35,071 bases of DNA from a virus: positions 1-35,071 of IMG/VR virus record IMGVR_UViG_3300042289_000042, one strand, 5' to 3'. A program made the translations under genes and the position numbers. The notes beneath the pieces were generated by a model that worked only from the letters and a program-made list of their open reading frames with translations, was not told the DNA's origin and ran no database searches. Positions 17,169 through 26,970 of this stretch are shown in pieces; the first letter of the stretch is position 1; each line of letters starts with the position of its first letter.

Positions 17169-20100
17169 TGCCGACATTGCAGGAATGGTTGAGCAAGCAA
17201 AATGATCAGGCTGTCTCGGAAAAACTGTTATCGGTCTCCGATGCGAATCCTGATTTAGCTGCGCAGTCTGTCAAGCAGGCTCGTGCGAACAACATTCCCC
17301 CGGCCCTGACTCCGTTCGAGCCTGACCCTGATTTAGATCAGCAAGCCCGTCTGAATCGTACTGCCAGCACGGTGCAGTCGACGAAGACGTTGAAGCAGTG
17401 GCTGAACTCACAGCCCGACGTTGTCGCTGCCTCAGTGCAGGACGATGTCGAAAACATGAGTCTGATTGAGACAGCGTTGAGCATGCCTCGCGCTATTGTG
17501 TCTGGGGTGCCAAGTCTTGTCGGCGGCATTCTCGGCACGGCATCTCTTGCGTCAGGCTCATTGCGCACGATTGGAGATTACGTCAACAAGTCTGGCATTG
17601 CTCCGCTAAGCCCGACCGCAACGCTGTTCTCGACTGGCGGCGCTGCCGAACAGTTCTTTGCAGAGCAGGCAAAAGCGCAGGAAGGTCTGGCTGAATTTGT
17701 TGCTGGTGAGCAAGCAATCGTTGGTCCGATCACTGGCGGTATTTACAGCGGATTCAAATCTATCGGCCAGCAGTTGCCTGCACTGGCTGCGGGTCTTGCC
17801 ACTCGCAACCCGTCCTACGCCCTGAATCTAATGGCAGCGTCGGCAACAGGCACTGAATACATTAAAGCTCGTGAGCAGTTGGATTATGCGCAGGCCGCTC
17901 CGTATGCGGTGCTGCAAGGCTTGATCGAGTACGCAACCGAAAGACTTCCTGTCTTTGAGCTGTTCAAGGATTTAAAGGTCGACGAATCCTTCTTGACCAT
18001 TCTCGGCAAGCAAATCTTGTTGGAGGTTCCCGGCGAACAAGCCGCAACTATCCTGCAAGACCTGAACGAGTGGGCAAACCTAAACCCTGAAAAACCGTTT
18101 AAGGAGTACCTCGCCGAACGACCCTCTGCCGCGGTTGAGACTCTGGTCGCAACCATTATCGGCGTCGGCGGAAACGTCGCCGTTACCAAGGGCATCAACT
18201 TACTGTTAGAGCGCGACACCTACTCGCAGCAGGCCACCGACACAGCGGATCTGTTGCGGGAACTCGACACGCTGGCCAAGGCGTCTGTCGTCCGTGAACG
18301 GGACGTGGACACGTTCGAGGGCTTCTTGCAGGCAGTCACGCAGGATACCCCCGTAGAATCGCTTTATATCGATTCTCAGACGCTTATGGAGTCTGGCCTT
18401 GCCGAGGTATTGGCTGGCCAGTCGCCGACCGTAGCGGCCCAGCTTGAGCAGGCAAGCGCCGGGACGATGATTCGCATTCCGACTGCCGAGGTCATGGGCC
18501 GGTTCAATCAGGAGCTGTCTCCGCTGTTGCCGGAGATGCGCACCGATCCGAACGGCATGAGCCAACGCGAGGCTGAGGAATACGTCAGCACTCGAAGCGA
18601 GGAGCTGCGCACTCAGGTCGAGACCGTGCTATCGCAGAACGAGGAAGAGTCTTCGGCGCAGGAAGCGCGTCTAGCCGTGCGAGATACGGTTGCGCAGGAG
18701 CTGATGGCTACGGGTCGCGTCACGCAGGATGTGGCCGACAACTATGCCCTTCTGACTTCGACCTTCTATCACGTCATGGCTCGTCGCATGGGCATGAATG
18801 CCAGCGAGTTGTTCGGGCAGGAGCGATTGCGCATTGCCGGTGTTGGACGTGGTGAGTTTGAGCAAACTGAATTGCCGGAGGGAACTTTGCCGGGTGCGCC
18901 AGTTGATATTCAAACTGCTGGCCGATTCCCATTCCTGCAAAACGAAGAAGGCGCAATTGTTGTTCGTGGCGATGTCGCTCAGATTCGCGAGTCACTTCCA
19001 AAAGGCATACTCGGCCGCAAGGTTCAGGGTGGTTTGTCTTTCGGCGTAATTGATGCGCCGCGTGTTTTGTCTGCGTTGCGTGGCGAAAAGCTGACTTATG
19101 GTCGAGCCGGTCAAGTTCTCGAAAAACTTCCCGTAAAAGACGGCAAGTACATTGGTGCGCCAGAGAAGTACAACACGCCTGAGACAATCGAGGATTTGCG
19201 CAAGAGACTTCTTGATCTTGCGCTTGAAGGTGAATACGGAAGATTTTGGTACGAGGAAAGCGGCAGGGCGATTATTGAGTACGTCGGCGGCGACCTAAAG
19301 GAAGCTCGAAAGCTTCTGGCGCTGATGTCGATTTATTCTCCGCAAGCAAAGGTTGATGCAAACTCAACCTTCGCTATTCGTGCGTGGGCGCAATACAAAG
19401 CTGGTCAACCGATTCAGGTAAAGACGGGGCCGCAAGATGCCAAGGCCAACGAGGCCATGCGCGACATTGACGCATTTTGGTCTGGCGAAAAAACCGGAAA
19501 CTTCATCACCAATCTTCTGCGCGTAGTCGATCCGACATTGCCGCAAGGCGCAACGATCGACATGTGGATGATGAGAGCTGCCGAGTACGACACGGACGCT
19601 CCTTCGAAAACGCAATATGCGTTCATGGAAAACGAAACCAACCGTATTGCTCGTGAGCTTGGTTGGGAACCTCAACAGGTTCAGGCTGCTATCTGGGTTG
19701 CAATGAAAGCCCGGATGGAAAACGCCGATGTTAAAAAGAAAACTGAAGACTCGTCTGAAAAGAATGGCTGGATTCGTTTTGAGCGAAACGAAAAGGGCGT
19801 CAAGCGCCGAGTCATTATCGACGAGAAAAAGCATCGCGATAACTGGCTGAAGTATGCGAACGAACACGTTCCAAATAGGGATGATAAGTTTGCTGCCGGG
19901 TTCCATTTCGGCGATGGCATTGCTCGACATATAGGGCAAATATCGTTTGAGGCCCGTCCCGGCAGAAGCACTGGCGTTTTGCCGGGCATTCACGATGCTC
20001 CGTATGAGCAACAGCTTGAGTTCCAGCAGGCCATTGATCGGGTGTTCTACGATCCGATTAGCGGTGCTGATTTAATTGCAAGCTATCTCGGGTTGCTGAC

Positions 20101-23100
20101 TGACAGCGACATCATCGCGCCGGGAGTCTGGCAGGGCGAGGTGTCGCCAAGCTCACAGCGCAATGTGGTCATGGCCCCGGCAAAGGGAACTGCCGACCGA
20201 GTAGATCCAGCGCAAGCAAAACTGCTCAACATTTATGCGGCACTGAAGGGATTGCTTGCCCGTCAAGAGGGCGTCGGCTGGCATAAACCTTATTATGCAA
20301 CCACAAAAAAGAATGCCAACGGATTAGACATTGACGTTGGCAGGCCGTTGACCACGCAAGAAACGGTCGACCTTAGCAATGCCATTGCAGAGTGGATGCT
20401 AAAAAACAACAAGGGCGAAGCATGGAATGATTCCTTCGCCTTGATTAGTAGCCCGAATGGGATCAGACTAGTTAACTTCGGTGTAATTGATAACGCCGAA
20501 TTGCAAAGCGACATTTTGGCTGTTGCGGAAACTGTGCTGCCTGATGCAGATGCACGGATGTTTTCGTCTGACGGCGACATGCCGAGCAACAACTGGAGAG
20601 AAAAACCTGATGGGCAAGATTACATTGAAAGGATTCGTGCCGAAGGACGATCCGATGTTTTGGACTGGGCCGCAGATGTTCTCGCGCCCAGAGTACAGGC
20701 AGTCTTCGAAGACTTTAGCCAGCGATATGGCTGGGGAGATCCCGGCTCAATCAGCATCGCCCCAAAAGCAAAAAGCAAAGAGTTCTTCCAAGGCGAAGCC
20801 CAAGAAGTCAGAGGATCTTTCAGCCCCTCAGAGCTGACGATCCGCCTGACCAAGGCGCAGGATCTATCGACGTTCCTGCATGAGAGCGGTCACTTCTACC
20901 TGCACATGCTGGTCAATCTGGCCTCGCGGCCGGACGCACCGGCAGACGTGCGTAAAGATGCTGAGACGATCCTAAACTGGTTCGGCGTCAAGGCCACGCC
21001 AGAGATGAGCCAGTTCGACGTGTGGCTCAACATGTCCACCGACGAGCAGCGCCCGAGTCACGAGAAGTTTGCTCGTGGGTTCGAGGTGTACCTTGCCGAC
21101 GGTAAGGCTCCCTCGACCGAGCTTCAGCCGATGTTCGATCGGTTCCGTTCGTGGCTGACTTCGGTTTATCGATCGCTGATGGAACGAGCCAAGGCTACCT
21201 TCGGCAAGCAGGTATCGTTCGGGCAGGCCATGCAGGCCGAGCTGAATGACGAGGTCCGTGCTGTATTCGATCGATTACTGGCAACGCAAGAAGAGATCGA
21301 AGCTCGGGAAGCTGCGCAGTCTATGGACATGATGTTCAAGACCGAAGCAGAGGCCCAGAAGTTTGGCATCGACTGGAAGGCTTATCAGGCGCAAGGAGAG
21401 GCCGCTACGCAGCAGGCCATCAGCGACCTGACCGCCAAGTCGGTGCAGGACATGAAGTGGCTGGAGAACGCCCGTAGTCGTTTATTGACGAAGCTCCAGC
21501 GTGAGGAGAAAGAGACCCGTCGCAATGTGCGCTCGATGGTTCGGCCGGAGGTCATGTCTCAGCCGATATACCGGGCATGGGCATACCTGACTGGCCCCCT
21601 CACCGACGACCCGAATGCGGAGCCGACAAGCCGGTTCGATCCCGAGTACGTCGAGCAGGTCACGGCCAGCAAGGAAGTTGTTGCCCAGCTCCGTAAGCTG
21701 CGGATGGTGGCGACTTCTGCCGACATCAAGAAGGGTGTCAGCGGTGAACACCCTGACGTAGTCGCAGAGACCTTTGGATTCTCCAGCGGCTCGGAATTGA
21801 TCCGCGCCATTCTGGCATCGCCGACACCAGATGAAGCGATCAGCGCCGAAACCGACGCTCGAATGCTGCGCGACTTCTCTGACCTGTCCACGGCGGAGGG
21901 CCGCAACAATGCTGCCAACGCGGCACTGGCAAACGAGGCCCGGACTCGCATGGTCGAGACTGAGCTGTCTGCGCTTGAGCAGGCGATGGCTCCGACAGTC
22001 ACGATCGGCGGTCGACGGCAGCGAACCCTGCCGGGTGCAGCAAAGGCATTCGCTCGGTCTGTTATCAATCGCCTGAAGATCCGCGACGTGCGCGTCAGTC
22101 AGTACAGCGGAAGCGCGGCCCGTGCTGCGCGTAACGCTGAACGCGCCATGAAGCGTGGCAGACTTGCTGAGGCAGCACTGGAGAAGCGCAACCAGTTGGT
22201 CAACAACTATGCGACCCGCTTTGCTGGCGAAGCTCTCGATAACGTGAAGAGCAGTCTTGCCTACCTGAAGAAGTTCACAAAGGAAGGCACTCGCAAAAAC
22301 ATTGACCCAGAGTATCTCGATCAGATCGATCGCATACTTGAGCGTTTTGATCTGCGCAAGAAATCGCTGCGAGAAATCGATCGCAGATCCGCACTTGCTC
22401 AGTTCATCGAGAACCAGAAGGAACTTGGCATCGAGCCGGATCTTCCGGCGCACATTGTCAACGAAGCTCAGGCTGTCAATTACAAGAACCTGACCGTCGA
22501 AGAGTTTGCCGGTCTGGTTGACAGTATCCGTCAGATAGAACATTTCGGCCGACTGAAGCGCAAGCTGTTACTCGCCAAAGACAAGCGCGAGTTTGATGCG
22601 CTGATGAAGGAGATCCGCGAGTCTGTTATTGCAAACGACCGCGGCCGCGTTGCTGACAATCGTACCCGTACGGATCTCGGCAGCATCATGTCCCGTGCGT
22701 TCAAGTCGTTCACTGCTGCGCATCGCAAGATGGCCAGCATCGTGTACGAGATCGACGGATTCAAAGACGGCGGTCCATTGTGGGATGCGCTGGTACGCAC
22801 TGCCAACGAGCGCGGAAACTGGGAAGCAGAGAAGCAGGCAGAGCTGACCGCTCGTCTCGCGCAGCTCTTGAAGCTGTTGCCAAAAGAACGTGCATTCAGC
22901 AAAGGCCAGTTCTTCCCGCGCATCAACACAAGTCTGAATCAGGAAGAAAGACTTGCTGTTGCTTTGAACTGGGGCAACGAAGGCAACCGTCAGCGATTGC
23001 TCGATGGCCGCGGCTGGACGACAGAGGGTGTGCAGCAAGTTCTCGACTCTCTTACCAAGGAACAGTGGGACTTTGTTCAAGGGGTGTGGGATACATTCGA

Positions 23101-24610
23101 AAGTCTTCGCCCAGACATCGCTCAGGTCGAGCGCAACCTGATGGGCAAGGAGCCTGAGTGGATCGAGGCCACGCCGATACAGACTAAGTTCGGAACCTAT
23201 CGCGGCGGTTACTATCCTGCCGTATACGATCCGGGCGAGAGCTTACGCACTGAGCAGTTGTCTGCTGAGGAAGAGGCCAAGCGCCAGCTTCGAGGTGCGC
23301 GTACTGCGGCAACGGTTCGTAGCAATTTCGTGAAGGGCCGCGCCGAAGAGGTCAAGGGCCGACCGATCCTGCTGACGATGGACGCAACGTTCAACGGTCT
23401 GACAGACGTGGTGCATTACCTCGCCTACAAGGAATGGTTGGTCGATGCCAACCGAATCCTTCGTGCTGTCGATGACACGATCCGTGAGCGTTACGGCGCA
23501 GAGATGACTCGGCAGTTGCGTACTGCGGTCGAGGCGATCGCGGCAGGCGAGGCAACCAATCCTCACGCACTCGACAAACCGTTGCGTCATATCCGTATCG
23601 GCTCGATGGTGGCAGGTCTTGGATTCAATATCGTCAACGCTGTCATGCAGCCGCTTGGCTTGACGCAGTCGATTGTGCGTATCGGTCCCAAGTATGTCGC
23701 TCAGGGCGTGGCTGAATTTGCAAAGAATCCGATCAAGCTAGGCACGACCGTGCTTGAGAAGTCGAGCTTCATGCGCAATCGCAAACGCACTCAGAACCGT
23801 GAGCTGAACGACTTGCGTAACAGCTTGCGTGGCAAGACTGAGTCACGTCAGTTTATCGACGGAGCGATGTTCCTGCCGATGACTGCGATTCAGATGACGG
23901 TCGACATCCCGACATGGTGGGGCGCGTATCAGAAAGCGCAGACCGAAGGCTTTGATGAAGACACGTCTATCCAGATTGCGGATCAGGCTGTGCTGGCATC
24001 ACAAGGCGGCGGTCAGATGAAAGACCTCGCTGCGATCCAGCGCGGCTCGGAGTTCGTGAAGATCTTCACGGTGTTCTACGGATACTTCAACACGGCATAC
24101 AACCTTGGTGTCGAGCGTATCCGCGGAACGAATCCGCGAAGCCCTGCGCAGGTTGCGCGTCTTGCTACTGACTTGCTGCTGATCTACTCGGTGCCTGCCG
24201 TGATGGGCGCACTGATCAAGGAAGCATTCAAGATCGGCGACGAGGACGACGACGAAGAGATCGCGCAGAAGCTTGCGGCAGAACAAGTGTCGTTCTTGTT
24301 CGGCACGATGGTCGGAGTTCGAGAAGCTGCCGGAGCTGCGCAGATCATGTTCGGTCTGTCGACTTCTGGTGGACTCGGTTACAACGGACCTGCTGGATTG
24401 CGATTCTTCAACGAGCTGAACAAGTTTAGTCAGCAAGCAAACCAAGGCGAACTCGACCGCGCATTCGTTCGTGCCGGTGTCAACGTGGCAGGTATCGCTC
24501 TGCACCTGCCGTCTGCTCAGATCAATAGAACGATTGATGGGGTGATTGCCATGAGCGAAGGCCGCACCCAGAACCCGGTCGCCCTTGTTGGTGGCGCACC
24601 CCCTCAGTAA
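17168..24610 (+). CDS. Giant internal virion/ejection protein with zincin motif (polyvalent type)
   Basis: The 2480-residue protein sits at the T7 gp16 position and is about 1.7 times its size. Region 1-320 has hydrophobic helices (LPALAAGLATRNPSYALNLM near 205) suited to membrane passage. Region about 558-1221 (18840-20830) is an AT-richer central module without recognised catalytic motif. A zincin-like peptidase segment follows: LSTFLHESGHFYL with His1238, Glu1239, His1242, and a possible third ligand in HEKFARGFE (Glu1299). Long helices fill 1330-1900. The C-terminal 2090-2370 (FLPMTAIQMTVDIPTWWGAY, VKIFTVFYGYFNTAYNLGVE) resembles LPD38 of polyvalent phage proteins, enzymes co-injected with DNA. 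No gp16-type lysozyme motif was found. It probably forms the ejection conduit and delivers effector domains. Confidence 0.88.
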   Translation: MPTLQEWLSKQNDQAVSEKLLSVSDANPDLAAQSVKQARANNIPPALTPFEPDPDLDQQARLNRTASTVQSTKTLKQWLNSQPDVVAASVQDDVENMSLIETALSMPRAIVSGVPSLVGGILGTASLASGSLRTIGDYVNKSGIAPLSPTATLFSTGGAAEQFFAEQAKAQEGLAEFVAGEQAIVGPITGGIYSGFKSIGQQLPALAAGLATRNPSYALNLMAASATGTEYIKAREQLDYAQAAPYAVLQGLIEYATERLPVFELFKDLKVDESFLTILGKQILLEVPGEQAATILQDLNEWANLNPEKPFKEYLAERPSAAVETLVATIIGVGGNVAVTKGINLLLERDTYSQQATDTADLLRELDTLAKASVVRERDVDTFEGFLQAVTQDTPVESLYIDSQTLMESGLAEVLAGQSPTVAAQLEQASAGTMIRIPTAEVMGRFNQELSPLLPEMRTDPNGMSQREAEEYVSTRSEELRTQVETVLSQNEEESSAQEARLAVRDTVAQELMATGRVTQDVADNYALLTSTFYHVMARRMGMNASELFGQERLRIAGVGRGEFEQTELPEGTLPGAPVDIQTAGRFPFLQNEEGAIVVRGDVAQIRESLPKGILGRKVQGGLSFGVIDAPRVLSALRGEKLTYGRAGQVLEKLPVKDGKYIGAPEKYNTPETIEDLRKRLLDLALEGEYGRFWYEESGRAIIEYVGGDLKEARKLLALMSIYSPQAKVDANSTFAIRAWAQYKAGQPIQVKTGPQDAKANEAMRDIDAFWSGEKTGNFITNLLRVVDPTLPQGATIDMWMMRAAEYDTDAPSKTQYAFMENETNRIARELGWEPQQVQAAIWVAMKARMENADVKKKTEDSSEKNGWIRFERNEKGVKRRVIIDEKKHRDNWLKYANEHVPNRDDKFAAGFHFGDGIARHIGQISFEARPGRSTGVLPGIHDAPYEQQLEFQQAIDRVFYDPISGADLIASYLGLLTDSDIIAPGVWQGEVSPSSQRNVVMAPAKGTADRVDPAQAKLLNIYAALKGLLARQEGVGWHKPYYATTKKNANGLDIDVGRPLTTQETVDLSNAIAEWMLKNNKGEAWNDSFALISSPNGIRLVNFGVIDNAELQSDILAVAETVLPDADARMFSSDGDMPSNNWREKPDGQDYIERIRAEGRSDVLDWAADVLAPRVQAVFEDFSQRYGWGDPGSISIAPKAKSKEFFQGEAQEVRGSFSPSELTIRLTKAQDLSTFLHESGHFYLHMLVNLASRPDAPADVRKDAETILNWFGVKATPEMSQFDVWLNMSTDEQRPSHEKFARGFEVYLADGKAPSTELQPMFDRFRSWLTSVYRSLMERAKATFGKQVSFGQAMQAELNDEVRAVFDRLLATQEEIEAREAAQSMDMMFKTEAEAQKFGIDWKAYQAQGEAATQQAISDLTAKSVQDMKWLENARSRLLTKLQREEKETRRNVRSMVRPEVMSQPIYRAWAYLTGPLTDDPNAEPTSRFDPEYVEQVTASKEVVAQLRKLRMVATSADIKKGVSGEHPDVVAETFGFSSGSELIRAILASPTPDEAISAETDARMLRDFSDLSTAEGRNNAANAALANEARTRMVETELSALEQAMAPTVTIGGRRQRTLPGAAKAFARSVINRLKIRDVRVSQYSGSAARAARNAERAMKRGRLAEAALEKRNQLVNNYATRFAGEALDNVKSSLAYLKKFTKEGTRKNIDPEYLDQIDRILERFDLRKKSLREIDRRSALAQFIENQKELGIEPDLPAHIVNEAQAVNYKNLTVEEFAGLVDSIRQIEHFGRLKRKLLLAKDKREFDALMKEIRESVIANDRGRVADNRTRTDLGSIMSRAFKSFTAAHRKMASIVYEIDGFKDGGPLWDALVRTANERGNWEAEKQAELTARLAQLLKLLPKERAFSKGQFFPRINTSLNQEERLAVALNWGNEGNRQRLLDGRGWTTEGVQQVLDSLTKEQWDFVQGVWDTFESLRPDIAQVERNLMGKEPEWIEATPIQTKFGTYRGGYYPAVYDPGESLRTEQLSAEEEAKRQLRGARTAATVRSNFVKGRAEEVKGRPILLTMDATFNGLTDVVHYLAYKEWLVDANRILRAVDDTIRERYGAEMTRQLRTAVEAIAAGEATNPHALDKPLRHIRIGSMVAGLGFNIVNAVMQPLGLTQSIVRIGPKYVAQGVAEFAKNPIKLGTTVLEKSSFMRNRKRTQNRELNDLRNSLRGKTESRQFIDGAMFLPMTAIQMTVDIPTWWGAYQKAQTEGFDEDTSIQIADQAVLASQGGGQMKDLAAIQRGSEFVKIFTVFYGYFNTAYNLGVERIRGTNPRSPAQVARLATDLLLIYSVPAVMGALIKEAFKIGDEDDDEEIAQKLAAEQVSFLFGTMVGVREAAGAAQIMFGLSTSGGLGYNGPAGLRFFNELNKFSQQANQGELDRAFVRAGVNVAGIALHLPSAQINRTIDGVIAMSEGRTQNPVALVGGAPPQ

Positions 24611-24634
24611 AATGCAAAAGCACTGGAGACAGAA

Positions 24635-26653
24635 ATGACAGTTTCATCATCGACAGCCAGAGTTGCGTATAGCGGGAATGGGACTAGCACTGTCTTTGCA
24701 GTGCCGTTTTATTTTCTTGCTAACTCACAGCTCACGGTCACGCTGCTTGCCGCAGACGGCACTCAGACAACGAAGGTCCTGAATACCGACTACACGGTAA
24801 CAGGCGCTGGTGTTGCAACTGGCGGCACAGTCACGATGCTGTCTGCTCCTGCATCCAGCACGACGCTGACCATCTCGCGCAATGTGCCGCTCACGCAAGA
24901 GACAGACTTCTTGCCGAACGACAGATTGCCTGCCGAGAGCTTGGAGCAGACCGTCGACAAGCTGACGATGATCACGCAGCAGCTCGATGAAACGCTCGAC
25001 CGAACCATCAAGTTCCCGGTGTCTGACTCTTCGTCTCTGTCTGCAACGCTTCCGATTGCAGCGACTCGCGCCACGAAGTATCTGAAGTTTGATACGAGCG
25101 GCCAACCGACTGTTGGCACGGTCGACGCTCCGTCTGTCACTGTCGAAGACTTTGGTGCTGTAGGCGACGGATCTACGGACGACACCGCTGCCATTCAGGC
25201 TGCTATCAATGCGATGGTGTCCGGCAGCACGTTGCTGTTTGATCGAACCTACAAGATTGTCAGCAGCCTGACGATCACGAGCAAGTCTCGCATTCGATTG
25301 ACCGGCAAGGGCAAGGTCTTCTTGTTTGGTGCGGCTTCGAGCGCGTACATCTTCAAGCTCGTCGGCACTTGCGATGAGATCGAGATCGACGGCCTGACAT
25401 TGGAAGGCGACAACAATTCGTCATACACGCAGACCGCGATCGGGTGTGACTCTGGTCAGACGATCAGCAACACCCGGTTCCACGATCTGAACATCAGCAA
25501 GATCAATGTCGGCATCGCGCACAATGCGAACTTGAGCGGTAGCTGGACGAAGGGATTCACCTATTCGAATACCTTCAAAGACATTCTCGGCACAGTCTCT
25601 GGTTCCGGTTACGGAATCCTGATGGCGAAGGCTACGCAGATCACAGCGACGGAGAACGTCTTCGACAACTGCGGCCGACACTCGATTTATCAGGGCGCTG
25701 GCACGAACTGCAACAACCTGATCGCGAACAACATTATCGTCAACCATCGAAGCACAGTTGCTGATGGCAGCTTCCGTGCTGCTGCGGTGATCGCGCGATC
25801 GAGCGATGTGACATTCACGGGCAACAAGTTCTACAACTGCAAAGACTGCTGCCTCGAAATTTCGCACGTCACCTCTGACTCGGCGAACTGCACGAACATC
25901 CTCGTCGAGGGTAACTCGTTCACGAACCGCGGCAATGCGGTGCATACGATCCTGATCGGTGAGCAGGCTATTCCGGGATCGTACTCAACGAGCCATGTGA
26001 ACATCTTCAACAACACGTTCGATGACGATCTGGCAGTAACTGCTTCGCTGCCGCCGAACATCTACATCCTCAACGGAACCAACATCACGATTGAGAGCAA
26101 TCGTTTTGTCCGTCGGAATGTGAGCGGCAGTCTGTCGGCTTGCGTCTTGTTTGGAGACAACACCTACCTGAGCAGCAGCGCACAGCTCAACAACCTGACA
26201 GTGCGCAATAACGTGGCAACTGCTGACGCAACTGCTGGCACGGCTGGGTTCGTCACGGTCTGCTCGACCGCTGCGACCGGCACGAACTACTACTGGATCA
26301 AAGACAACTACGCACAGAATTGGCCGAAGTTGATTGAGTGGGATGCCACTCCAACGAATCCCAATTCTTTTCTTCGGTTTAGAGTATCCACCAACTACAA
26401 CTTCTCAACCATCAGCGCCAACACCGGAACCGCCGCCACCATCCAGATCGACGGGTGCAAGCGAACCAGTTCCGTCCGAGGCCGACCGCAATACTCGCTC
26501 ATCTCTAGCAACACGATGTATTCGTTTTATGCAAAAGATGATGCAGACAATTTTGTCGCTATTCAGGTGGTGAACGTATCCGGTAGTCCGATCGATCCGG
26601 TAGACCAGACGTTCATTCTGGACATTGAGGACGTTGAGCCGTACTACGGTTGA
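24635..26653 (+). CDS. Tailspike with T7-fibre-like anchor and beta-helix (pectate-lyase-like) domain
   Basis: The N-terminal 130 residues of this 672-residue protein (VAYSGNGTSTVFAVPFYFLA, then LPNDRLPAESLEQTVDKLTM near 95) are the virion-anchoring domain found on many podovirus fibres. From about residue 169, VEDFGAVGDGSTDDTAAIQA is the hallmark of the pectate-lyase-3 right-handed beta-helix. Repeated N-x-F/I turns follow (NTFKDIL, NNIIVNH, NKFYNCKD, NSFTNRG, NRFVRRN). Such spikes usually bind and often cut capsule or O-antigen; no catalytic residues can be assigned here. GGAGAC precedes the ATG. It is the last gene of the late block and its 3' end overlaps a leftward gene by 41 bases. Confidence 0.9.
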   Translation: MTVSSSTARVAYSGNGTSTVFAVPFYFLANSQLTVTLLAADGTQTTKVLNTDYTVTGAGVATGGTVTMLSAPASSTTLTISRNVPLTQETDFLPNDRLPAESLEQTVDKLTMITQQLDETLDRTIKFPVSDSSSLSATLPIAATRATKYLKFDTSGQPTVGTVDAPSVTVEDFGAVGDGSTDDTAAIQAAINAMVSGSTLLFDRTYKIVSSLTITSKSRIRLTGKGKVFLFGAASSAYIFKLVGTCDEIEIDGLTLEGDNNSSYTQTAIGCDSGQTISNTRFHDLNISKINVGIAHNANLSGSWTKGFTYSNTFKDILGTVSGSGYGILMAKATQITATENVFDNCGRHSIYQGAGTNCNNLIANNIIVNHRSTVADGSFRAAAVIARSSDVTFTGNKFYNCKDCCLEISHVTSDSANCTNILVEGNSFTNRGNAVHTILIGEQAIPGSYSTSHVNIFNNTFDDDLAVTASLPPNIYILNGTNITIESNRFVRRNVSGSLSACVLFGDNTYLSSSAQLNNLTVRNNVATADATAGTAGFVTVCSTAATGTNYYWIKDNYAQNWPKLIEWDATPTNPNSFLRFRVSTNYNFSTISANTGTAATIQIDGCKRTSSVRGRPQYSLISSNTMYSFYAKDDADNFVAIQVVNVSGSPIDPVDQTFILDIEDVEPYYG

Positions 26654-26843
26654 GTCTGTGGATCTCTGCCTTCAGGGCATTGATCTCATTGGCTAGGGTG
26701 CTGGCCTCCGACCAGAGGCCACGCATCCTGATGTTCGCTAGTGCGTTATCGATGCGCCAGTCACGCTCTTGGCCGTAGCCCCACGGTGCGGCCTTGAGTT
26801 CTTCTGCCCATGCCCCCGCCGGGCTTTGATTGTCGATCGTCAT
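26613..26843 (-). CDS. Small Trp-rich protein, last gene of the leftward operon
   Basis: The 76-residue protein starts at the ATG at 26843 behind GAGGTCGAGT, a fair ribosome-binding site. The sequence (WAEELKAAPWGYGQERDWRI, then a charged helix ALKAEIHRLNR) looks like a coding protein with a C-terminal helix. It overlaps the upstream Cys-rich gene by 83 bases in another frame, and the tailspike 3' end by 41 bases on the opposite strand. No family recognised. A longer reading from 26939 would run through more of the upstream gene and is unlikely. Confidence 0.6.
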   Translation of the reverse strand: MTIDNQSPAGAWAEELKAAPWGYGQERDWRIDNALANIRMRGLWSEASTLANEINALKAEIHRLNRSTAQRPQCPE

Positions 26844-26970
26844 ACTCGACCTCGTCTGTTCCGGGTTCGTATGTGAAGTGGTTGCATTTCCAATCGGCAG
26901 GCCATTCGTGATGACGGCAGAAGAGAATCTTACCGTCATGCACTGAGTGTCGGCAGCTTCGGCAGTTCAC
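26761..26970 (-). CDS. Small zinc-ribbon-like protein
   Basis: The 69-residue product starts at GTG 26970, overlapping the YbcO-type gene stop (GTGA). Cysteines at 3, 6, 18 and 29, with His residues between them (CRSCRH, FCRHHEWPADWKC), form a probable metal site. The FTYEPGTDE that follows is frequent in small phage proteins. The C-terminal third, after about residue 42, overlaps the next gene and looks like low-quality coding sequence, so the functional part is probably residues 1-42. Function unknown; nucleic-acid binding is possible. Confidence 0.65.
   Translation of the reverse strand: MNCRSCRHSVHDGKILFCRHHEWPADWKCNHFTYEPGTDEVEYDDRQSKPGGGMGRRTQGRTVGLRPRA

Noticed and set aside
21482-22543. 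353-residue leftward reading frame inside the giant ejection gene
   Set aside because: It lies antisense to a clearly coding gene, has Cys/Leu/Arg-rich shadow composition and no family pattern.
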